64,000 bases of DNA from Odiellus spinosus (Eukaryota; Arthropoda; Arachnida; Opiliones; Phalangiidae), in the NCBI GenBank assembly GCA_963920705.1, contig OY987239.1, forward strand, positions 2,854,376-2,918,375, in the 5' to 3' direction. How positions within the stretch are numbered: the stretch's first letter is position 1; every line of letters starts with the position of its first letter. A program made the translations under genes and the position numbers. Under the pieces are notes generated by a model. It was not told where the DNA came from. It searched no databases and saw only the letters and a list, made by a program, of their open reading frames with translations. This document shows positions 12,090-22,938 of this stretch, one piece after another.

Positions 12090-15050
12090 AAGCCCCTGCC
12101 TTTTACCCTGGCTAAGCCTAATCGCTTTCCCTTTCACCCCGGCTAAGCCTAACCACTTTCCCTTTCACCCCGCTGAACCTAACCACGTTCCCTTTAACCC
12201 CACTAAACCTAACCACTTTCCCTTTCATCCCGCTAAGACTAACCACTTTCCCTTTCACCCTGGTTTTGCCTAACCATTTTGCCTTCACCCTGGCTAAGCC
12301 TAACCACTTTCCCTTTCACACCGCCAAGCCTAACCACTTTTCCTTTCACCCTGGCTATGCTTAACCATTTTGCCTTCTCCCTGGCTAAGCCTAACCACTT
12401 TGACTCTCACCCTGGCTAAGCCTAACCACTTTATCTTTCACCCTGGCTATGCCTAACCATTTTGCCTTCACCCTGGGTAAGCTTAACCATTTTGCCTTTC
12501 ACCCCGCTAAGCCTAACCATTTTGCCTTCACCCTGGGTAAGCTTAACCACTTTGCCTTTCACCCCGCTAAGCCTAACCACTTTGCCTTTCACCCCGCTGA
12601 ACCTAACCACGTTCCCTTTAACCCCACTAAGCCTAACCACTTTCCCTTTCATCCCGCTAAGACTGACCACTTTCCCTTTCACCCTGGCTATGCCTAACCA
12701 TTTTGCCTTCACCCTGGCTAAGCCTAACCACTTTCCCTTTCACACCACTAAGCCTAACCACTTTTCCTTTCACCCTGGCTATGCCTATTTTGCCTTCTCC
12801 CTAGCTAAGCCTAACCACTTTGACTTTCACCCTGGCTAAGCCTAACCACTTTATCTTTCACCCTGGCTATGCCTAACCATTTTGCCTTCACCCTGGGTAA
12901 GCTTAACCACTTTGCCTTTCACCCCGCTAAGCCTAACCACTTTGCCTTTCACCCCGCTGAACCTAACCACGTTCCCTTTAACCCCACTAAGCCTAACCAC
13001 TTTCCCTTTCATCCCGCTAAGACTGACCACTTTCCCTTTCACCCTGGCTATGCCTAACCATTTTGCCTTCACCCTGGCTAAGCCTAACCACTTTCCCTTT
13101 CACACCGCTAAGCCTAACCACTTTTCCTTTCACCCTGGCTATGCCTAACCATTTCGCCTTCACCCTGGCTAAGCCTAACCACTTTGACTTTCACCCCGCT
13201 AAGCCTTACCACTTTGCCTTTCACCCTGGCTAAGCCTAACCACTTTGCCTTTCACCTCGCTAAGCCTAACCACTTGGCCTTTAGCCTTGGTTAAGCCTAA
13301 CCACTTGTCCTTTAACCCAGGCTAAGCATAACCACTTGGCCATTCACCCTGGCTAAGCCGAAACACTTGGCTGTTCATTCTGGCTAAGCCTCACCACGTT
13401 CCTTTTAACCCCACTTAGCCTAACCACTTTGACTTTCACCCCGGCCTAGCCTAACCACTTTGACTTTCACCCTGGTTAAGCCTAACAACTTTCCCTTTCA
13501 CCGCACTAAGCCTAACCACTTTCCCTTTCACCTCGCTAAGCCTAACCACTTGGCCTTTAGCCTTGGCTAAGCCTAACCACTCGTCCATTAACCCAGGCTA
13601 AGCATAACCACTTGGCCATTCACCCTGGCTAAGCCGAAACACATGGCTGTTCATTGTGGCTTAGCCTAACCACGTTACTTTTAACCCCACTTAGCCGAAC
13701 CACTTTGACTTTCAAACCGGCTAAGCCTAACCACGTTCCCTTTAACCCCAATAAGCCGAACCACTTTGACTTTCAACCTGGCTAAGCCTAACCACTTTCC
13801 CTATCACCCCAGCTAAGCCTAACCACTTTGCCTTTCACCCTGGCTAAGCCTAACCACTTTGCCTTTCACCCTGGCTAAGCCTAACCACTTTATCTTTCAC
13901 CCTGGCTATGCCTAACCATTTTGCCTTCACCCTGGGTAAGCTTAACCACTTTCCCTTTCACCCTGGCTATGCCTAACCATTTTGCCTTCACCCTGGCTAA
14001 GCCTAACCACTTTCCCTTTCACACCGCTAAGCCTAACCACTTTTCCTTTCACCCTGGCTATGCCTAACCATTTTGCCTTCTCCCTGGCTAAGCCTAACCA
14101 CTTTGACTTTCTCCCTGGCTAAGCCTAACCACTTTATCTTTCACCCTGGCTATGCCTAACCATTTTGCCTTCACCCTGGGTAAGCTTAACCACTTTGCCT
14201 TTCACCCCGCTAAGCCTAACCACTTTGCCTTTCACCCCGCTGAACCTAACCACGTTCCCTTTAAACCCGCTAAGCCTAACCACTTTGCATTTCACCCCGC
14301 TGAACCTAACCACGTTCCCTTTAACCCCACTAAGCCTAACCACTTTCCCTTTCACCCCGCTAAGCCCAACCACTTTCCCTTGCACCCCGCTAAGCCTAAC
14401 CACTTTCCCTTTCACATCGCTAAGCCTAACCACTTGGCCTTTAGCCTTGGCTAAGCCTAACCACTTGTCCCTTAACCCAGGCTAAGCCTAACCACTTGTC
14501 CCTTAACCCAGGCTAAGCATAACCACTTGGCCATTCACCCTGGCTAAGCCGAAACACTTGGCTGTTCATTCTGGCTAAGCCTAACCACGTTCCTTTTAAC
14601 CCCACTTAGCCTAACCACTTTGACTTTCACCCCGGCCTAGCGTAACCACTTTGACTTTCACCCTGGTTAAGCCTAACAACTTTTCCTTTCACCCCACTAA
14701 GCCTAACCACTTTCCCTTGCACCCTGGCTAAGCCTAACCACTTTCCCTTTCACCGTGGCTAAGCCTAACAACTGTCCCTTTCACCCCACTAAGCCTAACC
14801 ATTTTCATTTTCACCCCGACTTAGCCTAACCACTTTCCCTTTCATCCCGCTAAGCCTAACCACTTTCCCTTTCACCCGGGCTATGAATAACCATTTTGCC
14901 TTCGCCCTGTTTAAGTTTAACCACTTTGCCTTTCACCCTGGCTAAGCCTAACCAATTTCCCTTTCGCACCGCCAAGCCTAACCATTTTGCCTTCACCCTG
15001 GTTAAGCGTAACGTTTTTGCCTTTCACCCTGGCTAAGCCTAACCAATTTG
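12090..15050. repeat. 30-31 bp satellite, CCTAACCACTTT...GCTAAG unit
   Basis: Around 95 tandem copies (from length and period) of a 30- or 31-base unit that starts CCTAACCACTTTGCC and ends in CCCCGCTAAG or CCCTGGCTAAG. Variant blocks recur in the same order: the segment at 12431-12712 recurs with a 420-base shift and again near 14134-14433, so a higher-order repeat of about 14 units exists. Because 30 is a multiple of three, long frames of P-N-H-F-A-F-H-P-A type stay open on both strands. I treat these as by-products. CCTAACC in every unit matches the telomeric pentamer. Confidence 0.9.
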
Positions 15051-15892
15051 CGAAATCAACGAAAATAAAGTAAAAAATAAAAAGATTCAATTTTGAAAAT
15101 TCTACGATTCAAGTCCGATGAATTCCAATCATTTCCGTCCCTGTTTTAGACCCTTAGAACTTTGCATTTCAAACTCCCCAGAGGGAGGTTGTTACGCGCT
15201 CGGTTTTTTGCGACCAAGGAGGAATAAACACCAGATTTGAAGGATTACAACCGTGGATATACGAAATAGAGATATATTTTAATATCCTTCCCAAGGTATT
15301 AATCGGGGTTCTAACCAATACCGTGAAACGGTTAGTTATTAATAATCGACCTTTGAATATTTAAATCATACCAAAAAGAAGTTGCTTCGCACCGTTAAAA
15401 ATGGTTCTGTACCTGATTCGGGACGAAACAACTTAGGGACAGAAATGAAAAGAAAAAAATTTGAAATTAAAGTTGGTGGTTTTAGTCTACTAGTCCAAAG
15501 ATTTTAGAACGTTTAAATATTTTCCACAAAACGGATAGACGACTTATAGGAGAATAAATATTTATTGTAAAATTACAAAATTGAAATAAGTAACAAAATA
15601 AAATAAACACTAGTTTGCGTTAGTATTGTAACAAGCTATTAGGGTCGTTCGAAGGGTAACTAAACTGATGGGTCCGGCTCCAATAAGGAATGGAAGTTTG
15701 TAATTAAACACTTACTATGACGCTCATTAAATAATTCCTTTTTAGCTACACCAAAAGTTCGCCACCGTCGCCGCCGTTGGAAATAACGAAATTCGCGAAA
15801 ATCAAGCAATCGCATAAAAGCTTGAAAGAAATTCGCGAAAATCAAGCAGTCGCGTAAGAGCTTGAAAGAAAAGTGAACTTTTAGTTCACGGA
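15051..15892. other. No gene recognised; contains a dispersed repeat
   Basis: 15361-15560 contains the GTTGCTTCGCAC family (GAAGTTGCTTCGCACCGTTAAAA, split here as GAAGTTGCTTCGCAC then CGTTAAAA) that recurs at about 31080-31320 and 48690-48870, followed in all three by a TTAGTCTACTA-like segment and CAAAGATTTTA. A 40-bp direct duplication (GAAATTCGCGAAAATCAAGC at its start) lies at 15788-15867. Confidence 0.55.
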
Positions 15893-16830
15893 GAGATATA
15901 AAGCCGCGTTCACAAGATAAATTAATAAAGATTAGATATAAAGGCGCGTTCACACGGGTTAATAGTTAGAAAATTAATAACACACGGGGTTATAAGTTGA
16001 AAATATATAATGATTAGATGTAAAGGCGCGTTCACACAGGTTTATAATTTGAAAATAAATAATATTAGATATAAAGCCGCGTTCACAAGATAAATTAATA
16101 AAGATTAGATATAAAGGCGCGTTCACAAGGGTTAATAATTAGAAAATTAATAACACACGGGTTATAAGATGAAAATATATAATGATTAGATGTAAAGGCG
16201 CGTTCACACAGTTTATAATTTGAAAATAAATAATATTAGATATAAAGCCGCGTTCACAAGATAAATTAATAAAGATTACATATAAAGGCGCGTTCACACG
16301 GGTTAATAATTAGAAAATTAATAACACACGGGGTTATAAGTTGAAAATATAAAATGACTAGATGTAATGGCGCGTTCACACAGGTTTATAATTTGAAAAT
16401 AAATAATATTAGATATAAAGCCGCGCTCACAAGATAAATTAATAAAGATTAGATATAAAGGCGCGTTCACAGGGTTAATAATTTGAAAATAAATAATATT
16501 AGATATAAAGCCGCGTTCACAAGATAAATTAATAACGATTAGATGTAAAGGCTCGTTCACACGGGTTAATAATTTGAAAATAATATTAGATATAAAGCCG
16601 CGTTCACAAGATATATTATTAATACAGATTAGATATAAAGGCGCGTTCACAAGATATATTATTAATACAGATTAGATATAGAGGCGCGTTCACACGGGTT
16701 AATAATTTGAAAATAAATATTTGATATAAAGGCGCGTTCACAAGATCATTAATAAAGATTAGATATAAGGCGCGTTCACAAGATAAATTAATAAAGATTA
16801 GATATAAAGGCACGTTCCCACGGGTTTATA
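15893..16830. repeat. ~172-bp higher-order tandem array with GGCGCGTTCACA motif
   Basis: Three different submonomers, each starting AGATATAAAG or AGATGTAAAG and carrying GCGCGTTCACA, alternate. The AGATATAAAGCCGCGTTCAC submonomer recurs at 15894, 16067, 16239 and 16411 (steps of 172-173), after which the order breaks down. Minus-strand frames of N-A-P-L-Y-L-I type are translated repeat. Confidence 0.85.
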
Positions 16831-16850
16831 AGTTGAAAATAAATAAAGAT

Positions 16851-17334
16851 TGGTTTCAAGGGTCATTGGTTTCAAGTGTCATTGGTTTCAAGTGTCATTG
16901 GTTTCAAGTGTCATTGGTTTCAAGTGTCATTGGTTTCAAGTGTCATTGGTTTCAAGTGTCATTGGTTTCAAGTGTCATTGGTTTCAAGTGTCATTGGTTT
17001 CAAGTGTCATTGGTTTCAAGTGTCATTGGTTTCAAGTGTCATTGGTTTCAAGTGTCATTGGTTTCAAGTGTCATTGGTTTCAAGTGTCATTGGTTTCAAG
17101 TGTCATTGGTTTCAAGTGTCATTGGTTTCAAGTGTCATTGGTTTCAAGTGTCATTGGTTTCAAGTGTCATTGGTTTCAAGTGTCATTGGTTTCAAGTGTC
17201 ATTGGTTTCAAGTGTCATTGGTTTCAAGTGTCATTGGTTTCAAGTGTCATTGGTTTCAAGTGTCATTGGTTTCAAGTGTCATTGGTTTCAAGTGTCGTTG
17301 GTTTCAAGTGTCATTGGTTTCAAGTGTCATTGGT
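16851..17334. repeat. 16-bp minisatellite, 30 nearly identical copies
   Basis: TGGTTTCAAGTGTCAT repeats head to tail 30 times over 480 bases, with one variant in the first unit (GGGTCAT) and one near 17297 (GTGTCGT). No frame of the unit has a stop, so all three plus frames are open across it, one continuing to 17570. These are not supported as proteins. Confidence 0.95.
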
Positions 17335-17646
17335 GTAGCTATTCTTATGGGCTTGACCATCTTGTTTTATTTACTGTTACTTTTTCTTTTCACAATGGTC
17401 TGTCAAATTGCACCCCTTTTGCTTCTGTAGCTCTCCTTCATCCTACGAGATTTCGACTGCCTTCATTAGTGAAAACCTCCTCTAACCTCAACTCGGTTAG
17501 TCAACCCACGCCCCCTAGCGGCGGCTACACTTTCCCCCATAGGGGTGCAATTTGGATAGCAAAACAATAATATAATTAATATGAAAATAAACAATGGTAA
17601 TTAATACTCTTTTTTTTTCCCCCACTGAAAAATATAACTTGAAAAT
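17335..17646. other. No gene recognised
   Basis: Single-copy sequence after the 16-bp array. It contains CCCCCTAGCGGCGGC near 17510 and a poly-T/C run near 17610. No supported frame. Confidence 0.4.
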
Positions 17647-18290
17647 CTAATGTCTTTGGTGATGACGCACTGGCGGGTAGGGTAATTCGGAATGGTGTAA
17701 AGTACGCAAGTGATGGGCCAATCGTTGAGGATTCGTCCTCAATACTCGTCGGGATTGATCACAATCGCGTTCTCTGTGCCCCGTATGACCACAGCGATAA
17801 CATCGAGGAGATTCTGGACAGATTCGTTCAACGGACAAAGATTTCGAACGAGTTTGTCCAACGGACGGAGATTTTGGTTGACTTTGTGCGATGGACGGGG
17901 ATTTTGACCGAACAATTCTGGAATCGGGCTCCACTGGACGGAACTCTCGTTGAGTCTGGGTAGTTGTAGAATTGCGGATAACAATACGAAATTGACTTAT
18001 ATCAACCTCTGCTGTGTCTGGTGTACGTTGATAAAGAAGTCTATGAATCTCGATCGAGAAGGACAAATGGTGAATGCTTGTGGAAATCCACATTCACACA
18101 GATACTACGTCTTGATCCATATAGTTGGAACATACGTCGTCGAGAGTAAAAAGTATGTTGATCCTCTTTTTCTAAAAATATTATCGATAGAGATGGCCTA
18201 ACATGTTCGACATCCCACGTGGCCTCTGCAGAGAGTTCTTCCGGGCCCACGCCAATAGATCGCCTTGGAGTATCCATATCCATAAAATAT
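17647..18290 (-). pseudogene. Retrotransposon zinc-knuckle (Gag-like) protein, frameshifted
   Basis: The minus-strand frame ending at 17647 encodes a CCHC zinc knuckle (C-Y-R-C-G-H-T-G-H-R-E-R-D-C, spacing CX2CX4HX4C) after a Ser/Pro/Arg-rich stretch, the usual layout of a Gag nucleocapsid. Just upstream another frame (18041-18290, opening M-D-T-P-R-R) overlaps it; the two probably form one protein split by a frameshift near 18050-18090. It lies downstream of the integrase on the same strand, which is not the normal gag-pol order. It may be an extra 3' ORF, or the gag of a second truncated element. No LTR was recognised. Confidence 0.55.
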
Positions 18291-18377
18291 CCTGTGATAT
18301 ATATAAGGTAATTAATAATGTTAATCATGCAGGACTGCTCGTCACATAATCTAGTCTATATATATCGTCTCCAATCG

Positions 18378-18584
18378 TTAACGGGACCTCAATACCGCAT
18401 CCCTAAATATTTCCAAATGTGTTGGGGCGCCTGGAATTGGATCAAATGTAAAGCTAAAATGACCCGGAGTTAAGTGAAGTGTGTCATCAAATTGTTGAAT
18501 GTGTTGTATGTAGTCTCTATAAGAGCGAATCTTCATCAATTTGCCAGGGCATTCTGGGTTACGTGTAGGGATATGGTAGTACAC
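18378..18584 (-). CDS. Unknown ORF between integrase and zinc-knuckle frame
   Basis: 68 codons on the retroelement's strand. Coding-like composition (T-P-G-H-F-S-F-T-F-D-P-I-P-G) with no recognised domain. Its position suggests retroelement coding remnant or non-coding 3' sequence; it could also be chance. Confidence 0.25.
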   Translation of the reverse strand: MYYHIPTRNPECPGKLMKIRSYRDYIQHIQQFDDTLHLTPGHFSFTFDPIPGAPTHLEIFRDAVLRSR

Positions 18585-18760
18585 ACCATGTGTCTGTCCG
18601 GTGGCTGATGGTTTTTTCGACGTACCACCTCGCGTACCCAGCTGTGAGTAAAAGGTACCAAAAGAGGGGACGATATTGGATCTTCTATATCTTCCCCCTG
18701 TATGGCAGTGACCGAATCACCAACAAGTGAGCCATCAGGATTATGAGGGAAAAAACCATG

Positions 18761-19801
18761 CTACTGATCATCCAAAGAGTCCCCAATTAAAGATGAAGAT
18801 TGAGCAGCCAGGGGCTGAATCACTGATGAGGCAGGTGGGGCAGCAGGAGTAGCAGCAGGTATGGCAACAGCAGGCGAGGGTGGTACTTCACCCAGCAAAT
18901 CAATATCAAGAGAGATAAAATATTTCAATTGGCTAACATGCCATTTCCCTGCAGGTTCACCGGTTAATACATTACGTAGGTCATATGTTAACGGCCCCCG
19001 CTTTAGAATAATACGAAACGGGCCCTCCCATTTAGGAGACAATTTTGCCATAAATCCTGCAGCGGACTGAGAGTACGTGCTTATGAGAACGTTTCCGAAC
19101 CAATTGGCCCAACTGTAGTTCCGAGCCACTGCAACGCAAATCATAAAATGTTTTTGTTTTTCCTGCGCTATGCGGCTAAAAACCTCGGCATCTTCACGAA
19201 TCTGTTGTAATTCCTTTAAAGGTCCTCCTTCATATTCCTCGATCTCGGCAGCATCAGCATGCATATTGGTAAAATCTCGTATGTTCTCATCGTTATCCCA
19301 AGGTAAGCGTGGTTCTCGACCATATTGCAAGGCGAAAGGAGAAAACCCGGTAGTATTATGGATAACTGAATTTATAGCCAATTGATGCGTATCTAAGCCT
19401 TGGTCCCATCGGTTATGGCAGTTGCCCACATACATACTCACCATCTCACCTAATACCCTATTGACTCTCTCCGATAGTTCCGATTGCGGATGATATGGGG
19501 TTGTGAACTTCACTTTAACGTTCATCATGTGACAAGGATGTTCCCAGAGAGCCGAAGTAAACTGCGATCCATTATCGGAACAAATAGCTTTTGGAGAACC
19601 GTGTCGAGAGATATACTTGACCAGTGTATTGCCAACGTTAACAGCAGTAATATTCCGAACTGCAAAAATATCCACATATTTAGTAAAATAGTCAACTATC
19701 ACCACTATAAATCGGTTCTGTCGTTGGGTTATTCGAAGTGGCCCCATCATATCGATACCCAGTAGTTGATTAGGTCCAAAAGTAGTGACATTAGATATCA
19801 T
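18761..19801 (-). pseudogene. Ty3/gypsy Pol: integrase core and C-terminal domain
   Basis: Integrase joins reverse-transcribed element DNA to the chromosome. The rve core begins at the N-terminus with G-I-D-M-M-G (first Asp), continues with C-S-D-N-G-S-Q-F (second Asp) and Y-H-P-Q-S-E-L-S-E-R-V-N-R (catalytic Glu), then T-G-F-S-P-F-A-L-Q-Y-G-R. The C-terminal part has K-W-E-G-P-F-R-I and K-W-H-V-S-Q-L-K, typical of Ty3/gypsy integrase tails. All three catalytic residues are present. The frame is separated from its zinc-binding N-terminal domain by a frameshift at 19804-19828, and the reverse transcriptase part is missing beyond 20090, so the copy is dead. Confidence 0.85.
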
Positions 19802-20082
19802 TTTACCAGGAGTCTTCGGTACCAGGAGGCTTTATATTGTTGGCAAACTATGCAGCTTTTAACATATTGACGGATCAGCTCGCGGAAGTTAGGATGAAAA
19901 TAGTGGGCCATAACTTTGCGTTCTGTCGCCAAAGCACCTCGATGTCCAGATAAAGGGTGGGAATCGTACAAATCCATAATAGATGTGTGTAAGGATTTAG
20001 GAAGAACTTTCTTTGATGGTCGAAATGCTGAGCTCTTTCGATAAATCAAATTATCTTTAAGAACGTATCGCAGTCCATTCAA
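19798..20082 (-). pseudogene. Integrase zinc-binding (H2C2) domain, N-terminal to the core
   Basis: Contains the HHCC pattern: H-P-L-S-G-H-R-G-A (two His) and C-I-V-C-Q-Q-Y-K (two Cys), as in the N-terminal domain of retroviral-type integrases. It should be continuous with the core at 18761-19801. Bases 19804-19819 (TACCAGGAGTCTTCGG) are followed by a second TACCAGGAG, a 16-base tandem duplication that shifts the frame exactly here. Upstream (above 20088) satellite DNA replaces the rest of pol. Confidence 0.8.
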
Positions 20083-20089
20083 AATAGCC

Positions 20090-21020
20090 TAACCGGTCCC
20101 TCTTGTAATATTTTCGAAAAGGTTAGGTTAGTTTTAATCCCTCAAATTAGCACATCCCTCTAACTAGTTAATCCCTGGGGCAACCCCGGCCGTCTTGTCG
20201 TCTATAAAGTAAGGTAAGGTAATCTTGTTAATCCCTGGAAATAGCCAATCCCTCCAACTAGTTAATCCCTCCTGCTACCCCGCCCATTTTTCTAAAGTAA
20301 GCTAAGAAAAGGTTAGGCTTGCTAATCCCTGGAAATAGCCCAGCACCTCCAACTACGTAATCCCTAGCACGGGCTAACCAGTCCCTCTTACAATATTTTC
20401 GGTGAGGTTAGGTTAGTTAATCCCTCAAATTAGCCCATGCCTCTAACTAGTCAAACCCTGGGGCAATCCCGTCCGTTTTGTTGTCTCTAAAGTAAGGTAA
20501 GGTAAGGCTAGGCTTGATAATAACTGGAAATAGCTCATCACTCCAACTATGTAATCCATAGCACGAGCTAACCGGGTCCCTCTTGTAATGTTTTCGGTAA
20601 GGTTAGGTTAGTTGATCCCTCAAATTAGCCCTTCCCTGCAACTAGTTAATCCCTGGGGCAACCCCGTCCATTTCTAAAGTAAGCTAAGGAAAGGTTAGGC
20701 TTGCTAATCCCTGGAAATAGCCCATCCCTCCAACTATGTAATCCCTAGCACGGGCTAACCGGTCCCTCTTACAATATTTTTTTTTTATCAGGTTATCTTT
20801 GAAGTAAATGTAACGTTAGGTTAGTTAATCTCTGGAAATAGCCCATCCCTCCAACTATTTAACCCCTCCTGCTACCCCGTCCATCTTGTCGCCTCTAAGG
20901 TAAAGCAAGGTAAGGTTTCGCTTGTTAAACCCTGGAAATAGCCCATTTCTCCAACTAGGTAATCCTTAGCTAGGGCTTACCCGTCCCTCTTGTAATATTT
21001 TAGGTAAGATTAGGTTAGGG
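20090..21020. repeat. TTAGG-containing satellite (TTAATCCCTGGAAATAGCCC family)
   Basis: Diverged units with TTAATCCCTGGAAATAGCCC, CATCCCTCCAACTA, CTCTTGTAATATTTTCGG and GGTTAGGTTAG. Same family as 26150-27184, 30053-30960 and fragments at 47895-48050 and 48430-48540. Confidence 0.85.
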
Positions 21021-21530
21021 GTCAATACGAGACCGACTAACCACGGCTGATCATCATGAAGTTTTAGACATTCAAAATTGTGGCCAAATTATAGACAATT
21101 GCAGATTTTGAGCAATAATTATCGATTGGTTGAGGAATTATAGCATTTTGAATATAGCCCACGTTTTCGTACCCCTAAACATAAATTTGATTCATACCTT
21201 GGGTATTTGAGATATTGTTTTGAAACTTATTCTATCTTTAATTTTTTTTTTGTTTTAATTGTGGATCATTTCGGAAAAAAAATAATTCGGGGGTCATTTT
21301 TGGGTGTTTATAGCCCCCGAGTAACAACTTTTTTTAATCACAACATATTAAAATATTTGCTTAACCTTTCTTTTGATAAATATAGAGATGACCCTCTTCT
21401 TTTGCGCTATTAGGATAAACACTGTCGTGTTTATCCCTTTATTTAAACTCGAATTTCATCAGAAACCGTAATGTTATTTCCAATGGACCCGCGGTGCCTG
21501 ATAACTGAAATCGTCGTTTCTCTCTTCCCA
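21021..21530. other. No gene recognised
   Basis: AT-rich single-copy sequence. A short open frame around 21207-21413 has no recognisable features. Confidence 0.4.
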
Positions 21531-22080
21531 CCACTGAATTCGAATTAATTCAGACAAAGGTACTTTTGAAAAAATTTGATAAGACTTCTTTCGGGTACAA
21601 GAGTGTCTCTAGCTAAACACAGATTTCAATAATGAAATGTTGATAAAGTATATGAAGTAATAGAAAGTAACGTGCCTGAATGGGTTACAAAAGGATGAAA
21701 TCATAAGCTTAGCTGAGCTTTATTAATTGCTTCAAAATGGTAAACAAAAATTTTCTTTCTTAAACAGTAGAATGATAAAGAATATCCATCGAATTCGAGT
21801 TAATAGAGAGAAAGGTGCCTGAATGGGCTACAAAAGGATCAAATCATAAGCTTAGCCGAGCTTTATTAATTGCTTCAAAATGGTAAACAAAAATTTTATT
21901 TCTTAAACACTGGAATGATAAGGAATATCCATTGAATTCGAGTTAATAGAGAGAAAGTATAGTTTATTGAGTGCGAGGGCAGAATGGGTTACGAAAAGCT
22001 TAAAACATAAACCTAGCCGAGCTTTATTAACTGGTTCTAAATTGATAAACAAAATTTTTATTTATTAAACAGTAGATAAG
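21531..22080 (+). repeat. Dispersed repeat G (GAATGGGTTACAAAAGGATG family)
   Basis: Contains AATTCGAATTAATTCAGACA, CTAAACACAGATTTCAATAA and then two or three internal repeats of about 150 bases around GAATGGGCTACAAAAGGAT and CATAAGCTTAGCCGAGCTTT. The same order occurs reverse-complemented at 59020-59512. Short related pieces (GAATGGGTGTAATTATAAGC) lie at 34386-34450 and 46970-47040. Non-coding. Confidence 0.75.
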
Positions 22081-22938
22081 CTTTTTTAATGGCATTTTTA
22101 CCGTTAACTGAAAATTGCATTGACTGGATTCTTCTACTAGGGTAACCTTCTTTAGCCGTTTAATTTTGAATATTATATCATATCATGAATATCCCATTAA
22201 ATTCACCCCAATTCAACGTATTTAAAAAGTTGGTAAGATTTTCTTATCATTTGGTTTTTTTAACTTTAATAATACATCTCTTCTCGGCGTATATAAGCGA
22301 GATTTACAGATTCGGTACTCATAGATGCACCGTACCAATGGGTAGTTTTCATTAGCGATTACAATTGTGACGAACCCTCTCGCTTGCGCGATGGTGTCGT
22401 CATCCATTGTTTCGGCAATCGTTTGACACCTATATTGCGGTGATACGAGACCTCTTTCGCACGACATTTTGGGTAGAGTACTCGAATAAACCGAGGCGTT
22501 TGAATTTAAATCGCATTACTTAGAAATGAGGCTAATTTAATATGTAATGTCTCTGTAAGAACATTGCACAATGGAAGTTCTAGGGATTAAATATCACTTG
22601 AGTTGGACTTCATATGAAATTTAAAGTTTAACGTTCTCAATCTCTACTTTATTTTTAAAAATACTTGAGTTTTGCGACTAAGACGTGCTTTAGATCCAAT
22701 AGCTTCGTCATTACTACTACGTAATGACGTTGCTATTAAGTAGTTGGCCAATTGTTAAAGTCTGGATATAAAGCACATCCAACTTAAGTATATTAAAAAA
22801 TAAAGATTTAGAATGTTAAATAGGATAGGCGAACTGGAAATTGATGTCGACGAGTTAAATAAACGGCCACATACTACTGGTGTCCTGAGTTATGATCTCT
22901 TGCTTTAAAGAATTGTTTCGCTTTCCATGCCCATTTTT
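22081..22938. other. No gene; contains a possible core promoter
   Basis: AT-rich. An 81-codon minus-strand frame at 22222-22467 has no recognisable domain. The opposite strand carries the TATA-like motif described at 22282. Confidence 0.4.
22282..22325 (+). promoter_or_regulatory. Possible TATA/Inr core promoter, copy 1
   Basis: TCTCGGCGTATATAAGCG with TATATAAG at 22290 and TCATAG 29 bases downstream. The same arrangement occurs at 24014-24060, which supports a conserved function over chance. Confidence 0.3.

Larger units (their letters stand above)
17640..20088 (-). mobile_element. Truncated Ty3/gypsy retrotransposon
   Basis: Minus-strand remnant holding integrase and a following zinc-knuckle ORF. 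Reverse transcriptase, RNase H and protease are absent: the coding sequence stops at about 20088 at the junction with the CCTAA-rich satellite. LTRs were not found by eye. Confidence 0.7.

Noticed and set aside
12431-14485. Overlapping Pro/His/Phe- and Gly/Lys/Val-rich frames on both strands
   Set aside because: A 30-base unit preserves phase; both strands and several frames are open at the same time, as expected of a satellite.
16833-17570. 245-codon frame through the 16-bp array
   Set aside because: All three forward frames are open because the unit lacks stop codons; the tail after the array has no recognisable protein features.
22222-22467. 81-codon minus-strand ORF
   Set aside because: No domain or conserved copy; the opposite strand carries the better supported TATA-like site.
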